Below, piece after piece: positions 53,085 to 61,662 of a DNA stretch of 64,000 nucleotides. Position 1 is the stretch's first letter. Each line of letters opens with the position of its first letter. The stretch is taken from positions 1 to 64,000 of the forward strand of contig CAWCTW010000003.1 in NCBI GenBank assembly GCA_963798705.1, given 5' to 3'. A program made the translations under genes and the position numbers. Source of the stretch: AC-56 sp963798705. GTDB taxonomy: Bacteria > Actinomycetota > Thermoleophilia > Solirubrobacterales > 70-9. The notes beneath the pieces are model-generated. The model saw only the letters and a list, made by a program, of their open reading frames with translations, did not search any database and was not told the DNA's origin.

Positions 53085-53423
53085 CTACGTCTCGTCCTCG
53101 GCGTCCGGGTCCAGCTCGACGTCCTGGTTCCACTGGAACACCTCCACGGTGTCGCCGCGGATCGCGTGGATGGTGCCGGTGGCGTGGGCCGGACCCTTCT
53201 TGAACTTCCGGTGCGGGTCGGTGGGCCGGACCTCGAGCATCCACTCGTCCTCCGGCGCCTCGAAGTTCGGCGGGGAGCTCGCGGTCCCCACGAGCTTCTC
53301 GCCTTTCTGCGTTAGCGTGATCGTGACGATGGCCTCCGTCTCATCGGAGCCCCAGTCGAGCTCCCCGCAGGCCTTCGCCACTCCGTTCTCGATCCCCATT
53401 GGTGAGTCGAATGCAGACCGCAT
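53085..53423 (-). CDS. Conserved hypothetical protein
   Basis: 112 residues: SPMGIENGVAKACGELDWGS DETEAIVTITLTQKGEKLVG TASSPPNFEAPEDEWMLEVR PTDPHRKFKKGPAHATGTIH AIRGDTVEVFQWNQDVELDP D. All-beta character with acidic end. AGGAGG lies seven bases before ATG 53423. No known family or signal peptide. It sits 30 bases downstream of the large regulator gene, so probably the same transcript. Confidence 0.7.
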   Translation of the reverse strand: MRSAFDSPMGIENGVAKACGELDWGSDETEAIVTITLTQKGEKLVGTASSPPNFEAPEDEWMLEVRPTDPHRKFKKGPAHATGTIHAIRGDTVEVFQWNQDVELDPDAEDET

Positions 53424-53453
53424 AACTGAACCTCCTGGTCTCGCAGCGTCCGC

Positions 53454-56400
53454 TCAGGCAGGGACGAGAACCTCGAGTGCCGAGCTGGCGCGTTGAGCAC
53501 CGATCTTGTTTTGCTTTAGCTCGTACAGCGCGATCGCATCGCGCATCGCTTGAGCCGCCGCCTCTCCTTCTCCGGCCATCCGGTGCACCTCTCCCTGCGA
53601 CAGCAGCGCGTCCGCATGATCGCAGGGCCAGTCCGTCTGTGCTGCCAGGTCCACCGCCTCGACGCTGATCCGCTTCGCCTCCGCGAACTCCCCGCCTCGC
53701 GCCAGCAGCTGTGCCCGAACGGTCCGCCAGACGATCTGGGCGGAGACGTCGTCATCCGCCGCCGCCTCCTCCGCCTCGCGGGTGCAGGCCCAGGCCTCAT
53801 CCACGCGCCCCTGCTCGGCAAGCACCTGGGCCAGCATCGCCGCGGTGTCGGCGAGCAGGGCCTTCTCACCCATCTCCGCCAGGCGCTCGTAGCCGGCGCG
53901 CAGAGTGGCCTCGGCGCCGGCTGCATCGCCCGCGACCCGTGCCACGTAGGCCTCGTGATGGGAGACGGCGGTGTGCATCGTCACACCGAGGTCGTCGAGC
54001 GTCGCGTTCGCCTCGGCGATCAATCGGCGGGAGGCCTCGAACTCCCCGCGCATGGCGTGGAGGGCGGCGAGTGGGTGGAGCATCATCGCCTGGGCGCGGG
54101 AGCGGTCCCGGAGCCGCGCGCGGATGCTCTCGCAGCGCGAGATGGCCTGGGGGACCGGTGTCGGTCCGGCAAGCGCGGAGGAGGCCAACCACATCAACGC
54201 ATCCGACCAGCCCCTTTCGTCCTGCGCGCGGCGAGAGTGCTCGGCGGCCCGCTCCCATGCGTCATCGGCGCTCGCCGAGCGCGCCTCGATCCAGTGGACG
54301 AGACCGCGCAGCCGCCACAGCCGAGCAAGCCCGAGGTCGTCGCTCGCGGCCTCGAGAGCGTCCCGTAGCGTGTCGAATCGCTTGCGCACCTCGCCGGCGC
54401 CGGCCTCGGTGTCCACCTGGAGTTGCAGCACCAGCCGGGCGACCGTCGCGTGCGCCTGGGCTCGGGAATCGTCGCGGCGCGTGGCCGCGTCGACGGCCGA
54501 GTCCAGCACCCGCTCGGCATCAGCCAGGCGGCCCACCTCGGTCAGCGCCGATCCCAGCTCGGGCGTGAGCAGGCCGAGCATGCCGTCGTCGTCCGGCAGG
54601 AGAGCGGTCGCGCGCTCCAGCAGGTTGATGGCCGCCGGCATGTCGTCGCGCGCCAGCGCCGTGCGCCCGGCGCCCCCGAGGTGGTCGGCTCCCCGAGACG
54701 CGAGTGGGCGGTATCGCTCCCGCGCGGCTGGCTCCAGCTCCAGATGACAATGCAGCGCCTGCTCCAAGTGGTAGCCGGCGAGCTCCTCGTGGTCACCGAG
54801 CTCGTAATCCGACCGGTGCTCGAGCCAGGTCGCGTGGCGCTCGTGCAGCTCGGCCCGCATCCGCTTGGGAATCACGTTGTAGGTGGCATCGCGGATCAGG
54901 ATGTGGTCGAAGCGGTAGCCGCGCTCGTTGGCGAACACCGAGCGCCCGGGACGGATCAGACCCCGTCGGCCCAGCGCGTCGAGGGCGGCATCGAGCTCGC
55001 CTCGGTGCGGGTCGGGGACGAGCTCGGCCACGGCGTTGCGATGAAACGTGCGTCCCTCGACGGCCGCACCTTCGATCACGGCCCGCTCGGCATCCGGGAG
55101 CCGGTCGATTCGCGAGGTGAGAACGGCCTGGATCGTCAGCGGAATGGCGGACTCGTCGCCCGCCTCGGCGCGCATTGCGACCATCTGCTGAAGGAAGAAC
55201 GGATTGCCCTCGGCCGCCGCGAGCAGCCGTCCCCGGTCCTCGCTCTCCAAGTCGGATCCTCCGGGCAGCCGGGAGAAGAGCGTGTCGGCCTCGGCCGGGG
55301 ACAGCGGCTCGAGAGCCAAGGTGGTCGCCCGCTCGCCAGCGGCCTCGGCCCAATCGGGATGCGCATGACCGAACTCGGGACGGGCGAGGCAGACGAGAAG
55401 CAGGGGAACGCCGGCGGCAATCGACGCGACGTGCTGGAGGAGGTCCAGGAGGCTGGGCTCGGCCCAGTGTATGTCCTCCGCCACCACGACCAACGGGCGG
55501 TCTCGTGCCATCTGCTCCAGCAGCTTTCGCACGCCCCACCGCGCCTCCTCGATCGAGACGGTGCCCGGTGTGAAGCCCGCGGCCCGGCAGACCCGCGCCG
55601 CGATCAGCTCCGATTCCTCGCTGGGCGAGTCGCCGCCGACGAGCCTCGCCACTGCGGATTCGCTTGGAGCTCCGGCGAGGGCTCGCACGATCTCCGCGAC
55701 GGGCCAGTAGGTGATTCCGTCGCCGTACGGAAGGCAGCGCCCGACCGCAGTCGTGGCTTCATCGCTGATGTCGGCGAGCAGCGCCCGAATCAGTCGGGAC
55801 TTGCCGATTCCAGCCGGACCCAGAACGGTCACCAGGCGGGGCTCGCGCGCCGCCCCTGCCTCGGCGAAGGCCCGGCGGAGGACGCCGAGCTCGCGTTCGC
55901 GCCCGACGAACGGTGGGGCCGGCCGCGCCACTCCCTCGGCCCGCTCGGAGCGCACCGACACCAATTTCCACGCCTCGACCGGCAGCGACTTGCCCTTGAG
56001 GGTCAGGTGGTCGACCGGATCGAGCTGCGCGACGCCGCCCAAGAGCTTCGCGGTTTCCCCGCCGACGAGCACCTCTCCGGGTGCCGCCGACGCCTCCAGG
56101 CGTTGCGCGACGTTGACGGCGTCGCCCACCGTCGAGAGGTCGCCGCCCGGGGCGCTTCCAACCACGACCTCGCCCGTGTTCAGGCCGGTGTGGATCTCCA
56201 GTCGCACGCCCCAACGATCCGCGAGCTCGTCATTCAGATCGCCGAGCGTCTCGCCAAGCTCGAGCGAAGCCCGCGCCGCCCGTAGGGCGTCGTCCTCGTG
56301 CACGACCGGCACCCCGAACACGGCCATCACCGCGTCCCCCATGTACTTCTCGACGGTGCCGTCGTGGCGCGCGATGATTCGCCGCGTCTCGTCGAACCAG

Positions 56401-56597
56401 CGGCTCATGAGCTGCTGCAACGACTCGGGGTCGAGCCGCTCCCCCAGCGTCGTGAAGCCGGTCACGTCGCAGAACAGGACGGTGACCATCTTGCGGGCGG
56501 TGGTGGGCGTCGAGGCCGGAGACAGCGAGAGCCCGCACTGCGCACAAAACGTCGCCTCGTCCCTGGTCGGCTCTCCACACCGGGCGCACGCCCGCAT
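53454..56597 (-). CDS. Class III adenylate/guanylate cyclase fused to an AAA-type ATPase and TPR-like repeats
   Basis: 1047 residues. A zinc ribbon (CARCGE...CAQCG, 4-22) comes first. The cyclase domain (about 38-215) has metal-binding Asp44 (LFCDVTGFTTLGERLD) and Asp88 (VEKYMGDAVMAVFG), and NVAQRLEASA. An ATPase domain has Walker A GPAGIGKS (260-267) and Walker B VVVAEDIHWAEPSLLDLL. The rest is helical repeats (about 590-1040; EFAEAKRISVEAVDLAAQ). Such proteins couple nucleotide second-messenger synthesis to an STAND-like switch; the signal is unknown. The start at ATG 56597 precedes the zinc ribbon. Confidence 0.85.
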   Translation of the reverse strand: MRACARCGEPTRDEATFCAQCGLSLSPASTPTTARKMVTVLFCDVTGFTTLGERLDPESLQQLMSRWFDETRRIIARHDGTVEKYMGDAVMAVFGVPVVHEDDALRAARASLELGETLGDLNDELADRWGVRLEIHTGLNTGEVVVGSAPGGDLSTVGDAVNVAQRLEASAAPGEVLVGGETAKLLGGVAQLDPVDHLTLKGKSLPVEAWKLVSVRSERAEGVARPAPPFVGRERELGVLRRAFAEAGAAREPRLVTVLGPAGIGKSRLIRALLADISDEATTAVGRCLPYGDGITYWPVAEIVRALAGAPSESAVARLVGGDSPSEESELIAARVCRAAGFTPGTVSIEEARWGVRKLLEQMARDRPLVVVAEDIHWAEPSLLDLLQHVASIAAGVPLLLVCLARPEFGHAHPDWAEAAGERATTLALEPLSPAEADTLFSRLPGGSDLESEDRGRLLAAAEGNPFFLQQMVAMRAEAGDESAIPLTIQAVLTSRIDRLPDAERAVIEGAAVEGRTFHRNAVAELVPDPHRGELDAALDALGRRGLIRPGRSVFANERGYRFDHILIRDATYNVIPKRMRAELHERHATWLEHRSDYELGDHEELAGYHLEQALHCHLELEPAARERYRPLASRGADHLGGAGRTALARDDMPAAINLLERATALLPDDDGMLGLLTPELGSALTEVGRLADAERVLDSAVDAATRRDDSRAQAHATVARLVLQLQVDTEAGAGEVRKRFDTLRDALEAASDDLGLARLWRLRGLVHWIEARSASADDAWERAAEHSRRAQDERGWSDALMWLASSALAGPTPVPQAISRCESIRARLRDRSRAQAMMLHPLAALHAMRGEFEASRRLIAEANATLDDLGVTMHTAVSHHEAYVARVAGDAAGAEATLRAGYERLAEMGEKALLADTAAMLAQVLAEQGRVDEAWACTREAEEAAADDDVSAQIVWRTVRAQLLARGGEFAEAKRISVEAVDLAAQTDWPCDHADALLSQGEVHRMAGEGEAAAQAMRDAIALYELKQNKIGAQRASSALEVLVPA

Positions 56598-56661
56598 TGG
56601 CCAAGTGTAAGCCCCGCCGACCGCCCCGAGCGGCCGCGCCGAGTCCCGCTGGACGATTTGG

Positions 56662-57036
56662 TCAGTCGCCTTCGATGCGGCGTCGAAACGACTCGGCGGG
56701 CTCGACGGTCGCACCGGCGAGCCGGGCTCGGTCTGCGAGCCAGCGGTCCGACGTGACCACGCGAACCCTCCCGGGGTCCTCATCGGCCTCGAGGCGTCGC
56801 GCAATCTCGTCGTCCGCTGAGTTGGGCCGCGGGCGGGGGGCGTGGGCGACCTCGATCACCGTCGAGCGGATCGGCGGCCGGGGCGGCTGCTCGAAGACCA
56901 CGGTGACGTCATCGCCGCTCTCCGCCACCCAGCGCTCGAGCAGGTCGACGAGGCGGACCATCGCCGCGTGCCGGTCCTTCCACCACCCGTCGGGCCGGGT
57001 CCCGATCACGTTCATGCCGTCAACGACGTAGCGCAT
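56662..57036 (-). CDS. NYN domain (YacP-like) ribonuclease
   Basis: 124 residues: RYVVDGMNVIGTRPDGWWKD RHAAMVRLVDLLERWV, DDVTVVFEQPP, DDEIARRLEADEDPGRVRVV TSDRWLADRARLAGATVEPA ESFRRRI. The acidic triad of the PIN-like NYN fold is visible (Asp6, Asp79-80 region, Asp101). YacP-type proteins cut RNA. It lies upstream of the cyclase gene in the same direction, so possibly in one transcript. Confidence 0.85.
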   Translation of the reverse strand: MRYVVDGMNVIGTRPDGWWKDRHAAMVRLVDLLERWVAESGDDVTVVFEQPPRPPIRSTVIEVAHAPRPRPNSADDEIARRLEADEDPGRVRVVTSDRWLADRARLAGATVEPAESFRRRIEGD

Positions 57037-57068
57037 GGGACATGGCAGCCTACGGTCTCGGGGTAGGC

Positions 57069-57166
57069 GTCCAGGAACACGTCAACTTGTGCCGACAACG
57101 AGAATTCGTCGGCACAAGTCCAGGAACACGTCAACTTGTGCCGACAACGAGAAATTGTCGGCACAA
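57069..57166. repeat. Tandem repeat, 2 x 49 bp, each containing a 12-bp hairpin
   Basis: Copy 1 is 57069-57117, copy 2 is 57118-57166. Each starts GTCCAGGAACACGTCAACTT and includes TTGTGCCGACAA and a reverse complement TTGTCGGCACAA. In copy 2 the stem is perfect (57136-57147 with 57155-57166, loop of 7). In copy 1 one pair is lost. The order and exactness suggest recent duplication of a REP-like element, not a CRISPR (no spacers). Confidence 0.8.
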
Positions 57167-57185
57167 CTTGCGGGGTACCCGGTTG

Positions 57186-57260
57186 GGGCCCGGGAGGCCC
57201 GGGAGGCCCGGGATGCTCGGGAAGGCCGGGAAGGTCGGGAAAGGCCGGGAAGCTCGGTGG
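57186..57260. repeat. Purine-rich degenerate tandem repeat
   Basis: A run of GGGAGGCCC and GGGAAGGTC/GGGAAGGCC-like units (about 9 bp, 6-7 copies) between the hairpin repeats and the P450 gene. No function evident; prone to slippage. Confidence 0.5.
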
Positions 57261-57344
57261 GTGCGCGGGCGCGCGGGGTCGGCCGAAGGGGTCGCTCACG
57301 TAGATCGGGATCCACAGCAAGACGAGGTAGGCTCGGGGGTGCTC

Positions 57345-58580
57345 ATGGACGAGATGCAGGAGAAACTCGACGAAGTCCTGGTGGGCGATCGCGAACGCTG
57401 GCAGGGCGGCCCGCCGCACGAGCTGTTCAAGCGCATGCGCTCCGAGTGCCCCGTTCACTGGTCGGACGGGATCACGGAGTATCCGGAGGAGGCCGGGTAC
57501 TGGTCGGTGACTACGGCCGACGATGTCCACGAGGTCAGCCACGACTGGCAGACGTACTCGTCGGAGCGAGGCGGCATCACCGCGCTGACCAACGCGATCA
57601 TGCCGCTCGAGCTCATCCAGTCGATGTTCATCGGCATGGACCCCCCGAAGCACGACCGGCTCAAGATGCTCTTCCAGCGCGGCTTCACGCCGAAGCGCAT
57701 CGCCGAGCACGAGGACGCGATCCGGGAGATCACGGTCGGAGTTCTCGACCGGCTGGGGGACCGCGAGGGATGCGATCTGGTCACGGAGGTCGCGCAGCCC
57801 GTCGTTTCGCGTGTCATCGGCAGCTTCATGGGCATCCCGCCCGAGGACGACGAGATCTGGGCGCGGCTGATGAACGCGACGCTCGGCGCGGGCGATCCGG
57901 ACCTCAATCCGGAGGGGACGGAGAACGTGATGCAGCAGGAGGTGCCCGAGATCTTCGAGCGCTGCCGCCAGCTGATCGCCGAGCGCCGCGAGAATCCAAC
58001 CGACGATCTGACGAGCGTCCTCGTGCACGCGGAGATCGACGGTCAGAGCCTCGAGGAGCACGAGATCGTGATGGGCTTCTTCCTCCTCATGGCCGCCGGC
58101 AACGACAGCACGAAGGCGACCTACTGCAGCGGCATGCTGGCGCTGCTGGAGAATCCCGAAGAGCGCCGACGGCTGCTGGACGATCCGTCGCTGATCCCCA
58201 GCGCGGTCGAGGAATCCCTGCGCATGTTCCCGGCGTTCGCCCACTTCCGCCGCACGGCCACTCGCGACGTCGAGCTCGACGGTCAGACGATCCGGGAGGG
58301 CGACAAGGTCGTCATGTGGTACGTCTCCTCGAACCGGGACGAGTCGCGCTACGAGGAGCCGGATCGCTTCGACGTCGCCCGCAATCCCGAGCACCAGGCG
58401 TTCGGGGCCGGCGGCCGCCACTTCTGCCTGGGCACCGCGCTCGCGCGGCTGGAGCTGCGCATCCTGCTCGAGGAGACGCTGACCCGCTTCCCGCGGATGG
58501 AGCTGGCGGGGAGCGCCGAGTACGTCGAGTCGCCATTCGTCAACCAGCTGAAGACGCTGCCGGTGCGGCTGCGGCCGTAA
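57345..58580 (+). CDS. Cytochrome P450
   Basis: 411 residues. I-helix oxygen-activating AAGNDSTK, ExxR in EESLR (with MFPAFAHFRRTATRDVEL), and the heme signature FGAGGRHFCLG with ligand Cys361. Bacterial class I type, soluble. Similar in layout to CYP107/CYP125-like fatty-acid or sterol hydroxylases. No ferredoxin or reductase gene nearby, so redox partners are elsewhere. ATG 57345 gives a typical N-terminus (QEKLDEVLVGDRERW). Confidence 0.9.
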   Translation: MDEMQEKLDEVLVGDRERWQGGPPHELFKRMRSECPVHWSDGITEYPEEAGYWSVTTADDVHEVSHDWQTYSSERGGITALTNAIMPLELIQSMFIGMDPPKHDRLKMLFQRGFTPKRIAEHEDAIREITVGVLDRLGDREGCDLVTEVAQPVVSRVIGSFMGIPPEDDEIWARLMNATLGAGDPDLNPEGTENVMQQEVPEIFERCRQLIAERRENPTDDLTSVLVHAEIDGQSLEEHEIVMGFFLLMAAGNDSTKATYCSGMLALLENPEERRRLLDDPSLIPSAVEESLRMFPAFAHFRRTATRDVELDGQTIREGDKVVMWYVSSNRDESRYEEPDRFDVARNPEHQAFGAGGRHFCLGTALARLELRILLEETLTRFPRMELAGSAEYVESPFVNQLKTLPVRLRP

Positions 58581-58585
58581 CGGCT

Positions 58586-59839
58586 CTAGAGCCGCGCCTT
58601 CAGCCAGCCAGCCCGCACGCTCCCCGAGCGGATGCGCTGCGGATGGTCGCCCACCTTGACCCGGGCGATCTCCTTGCGCTTGCGGTACCGGATGACCGAT
58701 ATCCGGTCGCTGCCGCTCCACGAGACGTAGCACTTGCGCCCGTTGCGGCTGGTGGTCGACCAGTACGGCTTCTCGCCGCCGTGGATGATCTTGCGCTTGA
58801 GCGTCTTGCGGGAGACGATCGCGGCGTAGTCGTCCATGGTCCCGGCGACGCACAGCTTGTCTCCCCGACCGTTCATCGCGATCCCGTGGTGCGCTGAGTC
58901 CAGCAGGTACTGCTCGCGCGGTACGTCGGTGCGGATCGGAAGGGGAACCACCCGCCGCACGCGGTCCCTGTCGAGGTTGTACTCGACGAAGCCGTGGAAG
59001 AAGGAGACCTGGAAGTAGACCCAGTGCTCGTTCGGCGCGAGTGCCATTGGGCGCACTGCCGAGCTCATGTCCGGATAGCCCGCCTCCTCGAGCTTCCTAC
59101 CCATGTCGATCCTCTTCAGCACCTTGAAGCTCTTCGCGTTCACGACCTCGAACCAGCGCTTGCCCTTGCTCGTCTCCAGCGCCGGGTCGTCGGTCGGCGT
59201 GTAGACCCGGCCGATGCTGGCGTGGTAGATCTGCGAACCGTCCTTGGAGTAGGTGTTCTCGTGAGGCGAGTCGCCCGAGGGGAACTCGCCGAGCTCCTTC
59301 CCGGTGCGGGTGTCGAGGACGTGAACGACGTTCGCGGTCGAGTCCGAGACCGCCACCTGCTTTCCGTCGGGCGAGAGGCCCATGTGGTCGGAGCGGTAGC
59401 CGTCCATCCCAAAGCGCCACGCGATCTTTCCGGTGGCGAGGTTGATTCCGACCACGTCCGCCAGGCTCGGCCGCGAGACGATCAGCAGCCGCCCGTCGGG
59501 CGTCGAGTACATGTCGTCGACCAACTGGTCGTGGCCCTCCCCGATCGCCTGGCGGATGGCGAGGTAAAACACCAGCTTGTCCGGGTGCGTGTAGATGTCC
59601 AGCAGGCGCTGCTGGAGGTCGGGCACGATGTTGATGCGAGTCACCCGCTTGTAGTGGGCGCGCGGGTAGATGACGTCGGCGGTGCCGTCCCAGTTGTTGC
59701 CGACGAAGACGACGCGCTTGATGTGACTCCCGGCAGCTCCCTTCGCGGCTGCCTGCGACGCAGGCAGCATCAGCGCCGCGGCGAGCGCGGCGATGACGAG
59801 CACGATCGTCCTCCGTGACCCCGACACGCCGAAGACCAT
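58586..59839 (-). CDS. Exported YncE/YVTN-like beta-propeller protein
   Basis: 417 residues. A signal peptide (RRTIVLVIAALAAALMLPAS QAAAKG) with AxA-type cleavage is followed by repeated blades: DDMYSTPDGRLLIVSRPSLA DVVGINLATGKIAWRFGMDG, GLSPDGKQVAVSDSTANVVH VLDTRTGKELGEF, DKLCVAGTMDDYAAIVSRKT LK. Typical of secreted propellers without enzyme residues. It converges with the P450 gene (5 bases apart). Role unknown. Confidence 0.78.
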   Translation of the reverse strand: MVFGVSGSRRTIVLVIAALAAALMLPASQAAAKGAAGSHIKRVVFVGNNWDGTADVIYPRAHYKRVTRINIVPDLQQRLLDIYTHPDKLVFYLAIRQAIGEGHDQLVDDMYSTPDGRLLIVSRPSLADVVGINLATGKIAWRFGMDGYRSDHMGLSPDGKQVAVSDSTANVVHVLDTRTGKELGEFPSGDSPHENTYSKDGSQIYHASIGRVYTPTDDPALETSKGKRWFEVVNAKSFKVLKRIDMGRKLEEAGYPDMSSAVRPMALAPNEHWVYFQVSFFHGFVEYNLDRDRVRRVVPLPIRTDVPREQYLLDSAHHGIAMNGRGDKLCVAGTMDDYAAIVSRKTLKRKIIHGGEKPYWSTTSRNGRKCYVSWSGSDRISVIRYRKRKEIARVKVGDHPQRIRSGSVRAGWLKARL

Positions 59840-59886
59840 AGGGACGCCGAAGGGCCTGCGCGCCGGTTCGCCGGACCCGGCGGCGG

Positions 59887-60912
59887 CTAGCGGTGGCCCG
59901 GGGTTGCGTCCAGGAAGACCTCGGTGACGTCGGGCACCACCTCGCGCAGGCGCTCGTCGATGTCCGTCGAGATCCGCTCGATCCGCTCCGCGTCGATGTC
60001 GTCTCGCAGGTCCAGGCGTGCCGTGACCAGCAGGGCGCTGGGTCCGAGCACCATGGTCAGGAGCTCCTCGACCTCGACCACCTCGTCGTAGGCCTCGATC
60101 GTCCGCTCGAGCGCCTCGCGCTCCTCAGGCAGCGCTGCGGAGCCGATCAGCATGTGCTTGGCGTCGCGGCCCATCCAAAACGCCACCGAGACGAGGAGCA
60201 GCCCGATCAGGACCGAGGCCATCGGGTCCCACAGCACAAGGCCGGTGAGCTCGTTCAGCGCGATGCCCGTTGCGGCGAGGGCGATTCCGATCAGCGCGAC
60301 CGTGTCCTCGAACAGAACCATCTTCACGTTCGGGTCGCGGCTCTCTCGCGCGAACCTCCAGAGCGGCTTTCCGGCCTCGCGGGCCTCGCCGCGCGTCTGG
60401 CGAAACGCTCGCACCCACGAGGTCCCCTCCGCCAGGAACGAGATGCCGAGCACGGCATAGGCGACGAGGAAGCCCTCGCTCTCTCCACCCCCCGTGGCCA
60501 GCTCGAAGCCCCCGAATCCGATGGCGAAGATCGCCCCGGCGAGAAACATCCCCACCGCGGCCATGAACGTCCACAGGTAGCGCTCCTGCCCGAAGCCGAA
60601 CGGGCGGTCCGGCGTCGGCTCGCGCTTGCCGAGCTGGATCGAGACCAGCAGGAAGCCCTGGTTCGTCGTGTCGGCGAGGGAGTGCGCGGCCTCCGCGAAC
60701 ATCGCGGCGGATCCGCTCAAGAGCCCGCCGCCAAGCTTGGCGACGGCGATCAGGGCATTCGCCCCCAGCGCGATGAGGACCGTCCTGCGGCTGTCGCCCG
60801 AGTCGCGCACCCGTTTCAGGCTGCGGCGGCTCACGGGCCGGGCTCGCGAGTCGCTGCGCGCCCCTGGATCCCGCCGCGCTGCGGCGGCCGCCGGTGCGCT
60901 CCCCTCCGTCAT
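59887..60912 (-). CDS. Cation diffusion facilitator transporter
   Basis: 341 residues. Six membrane helices with the CDF metal motif HSLAD in TM2 (AAHSLADTTNQGFLL) and the TM5 acidic site (FEDTVALIGIALAATG). The C-terminal cytoplasmic domain is ferredoxin-like (LEMTV pattern: LLTMVLGPSALLVTARLDLR DDI). The first 40 residues are a disordered Ala/Arg-rich extension. It exports Zn2+ or another divalent metal by proton exchange. Confidence 0.88.
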   Translation of the reverse strand: MTEGSAPAAAAARRDPGARSDSRARPVSRRSLKRVRDSGDSRRTVLIALGANALIAVAKLGGGLLSGSAAMFAEAAHSLADTTNQGFLLVSIQLGKREPTPDRPFGFGQERYLWTFMAAVGMFLAGAIFAIGFGGFELATGGGESEGFLVAYAVLGISFLAEGTSWVRAFRQTRGEAREAGKPLWRFARESRDPNVKMVLFEDTVALIGIALAATGIALNELTGLVLWDPMASVLIGLLLVSVAFWMGRDAKHMLIGSAALPEEREALERTIEAYDEVVEVEELLTMVLGPSALLVTARLDLRDDIDAERIERISTDIDERLREVVPDVTEVFLDATPGHR

Positions 60913-60998
60913 GCGCTCCCACTACCCGCCTGGAGCGGCTCATACTCTGCGCCGGCGCAGGATTCAGGTTGCGCCGGCCTGCTGCCGATAGTGATTGC

Positions 60999-61592
60999 GT
61001 GAATGGGAGTGCCGCCCCCCGCGTGTCGAGCCTGCGCCGCCGGCGCGGGCGACTCACCACGCTACTGGAGGCGCTCTCGGCGGATTCCCTTCACGACGCT
61101 CGATGGGCTCGCGGTGCCCAGCGCGAGGAGCGGGCCCGCCGGCTCGACGGCCTGCTCGCGGGCTCGGGAATCCAGCTGCTGAGCGATCGGCCCGTGCCAG
61201 GCGCCCGCACGACCGTGGACCACCTGGCGATCGGCCCCCGGGGCGTCACCGTGATCGACGCCGCCCACGAGCGTGGCAGGGCCCGCATCGTCGAAGGCCG
61301 GCTGCTCGTGGACGGCGCCGATCGCACCAAGCTCGTCCGCGACGTGCTGCGCCAGATCGAGGTGATCCGGCTCGGGCTCGCCGCCTCGCCGAGCACTCCC
61401 GTGAACGGGGCGGTCTGCTGGGTGGAGCCCGATGGCCTGCCCCGCCTGCGCAAGCTGACCCTCGACGGCGTCCTGATCGACGGTCCGCGGGCCATCGCGG
61501 AGGAGCTTCGCCGTCCGGGCCCCGTGTCGGCCAAGCGGGCGCGCCAGATCGCCAATGTGCTGGACCGCCGCCTCCCCGCGCGCATGCGGTAG
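60999..61592 (+). CDS. NERD-like nuclease-related domain protein
   Basis: 197 residues from GTG 60999. Arg-rich N-terminus, then WARGAQREERARRLDGLLAG SGIQLLSDRPVPGARTTVDH LAIGPRGVTVIDAAHERGRA RIVEG. This is the NERD core with Glu, Asp (VDHLAI) and Asp (VIDAAHERG) in place of the usual DxxV..K order; the last Lys is not evident. A helix-rich tail follows (GPVSAKRARQIANVLDRRLP). It could be a weak or inactive nuclease. Confidence 0.7.
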   Translation: MNGSAAPRVSSLRRRRGRLTTLLEALSADSLHDARWARGAQREERARRLDGLLAGSGIQLLSDRPVPGARTTVDHLAIGPRGVTVIDAAHERGRARIVEGRLLVDGADRTKLVRDVLRQIEVIRLGLAASPSTPVNGAVCWVEPDGLPRLRKLTLDGVLIDGPRAIAEELRRPGPVSAKRARQIANVLDRRLPARMR

Positions 61593-61662
61593 GCGCGGAT
61601 TTCGCGACGAGATCCGCGAGGGCGCCGCCGCCATCGCGGCGGGCTGAGCAGCCGCCGGCGGA

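Noticed and set aside
57069..57166. Possible CRISPR array
   Set aside because: Only two units, directly abutting with no unique spacers, and no cas gene anywhere in the window.
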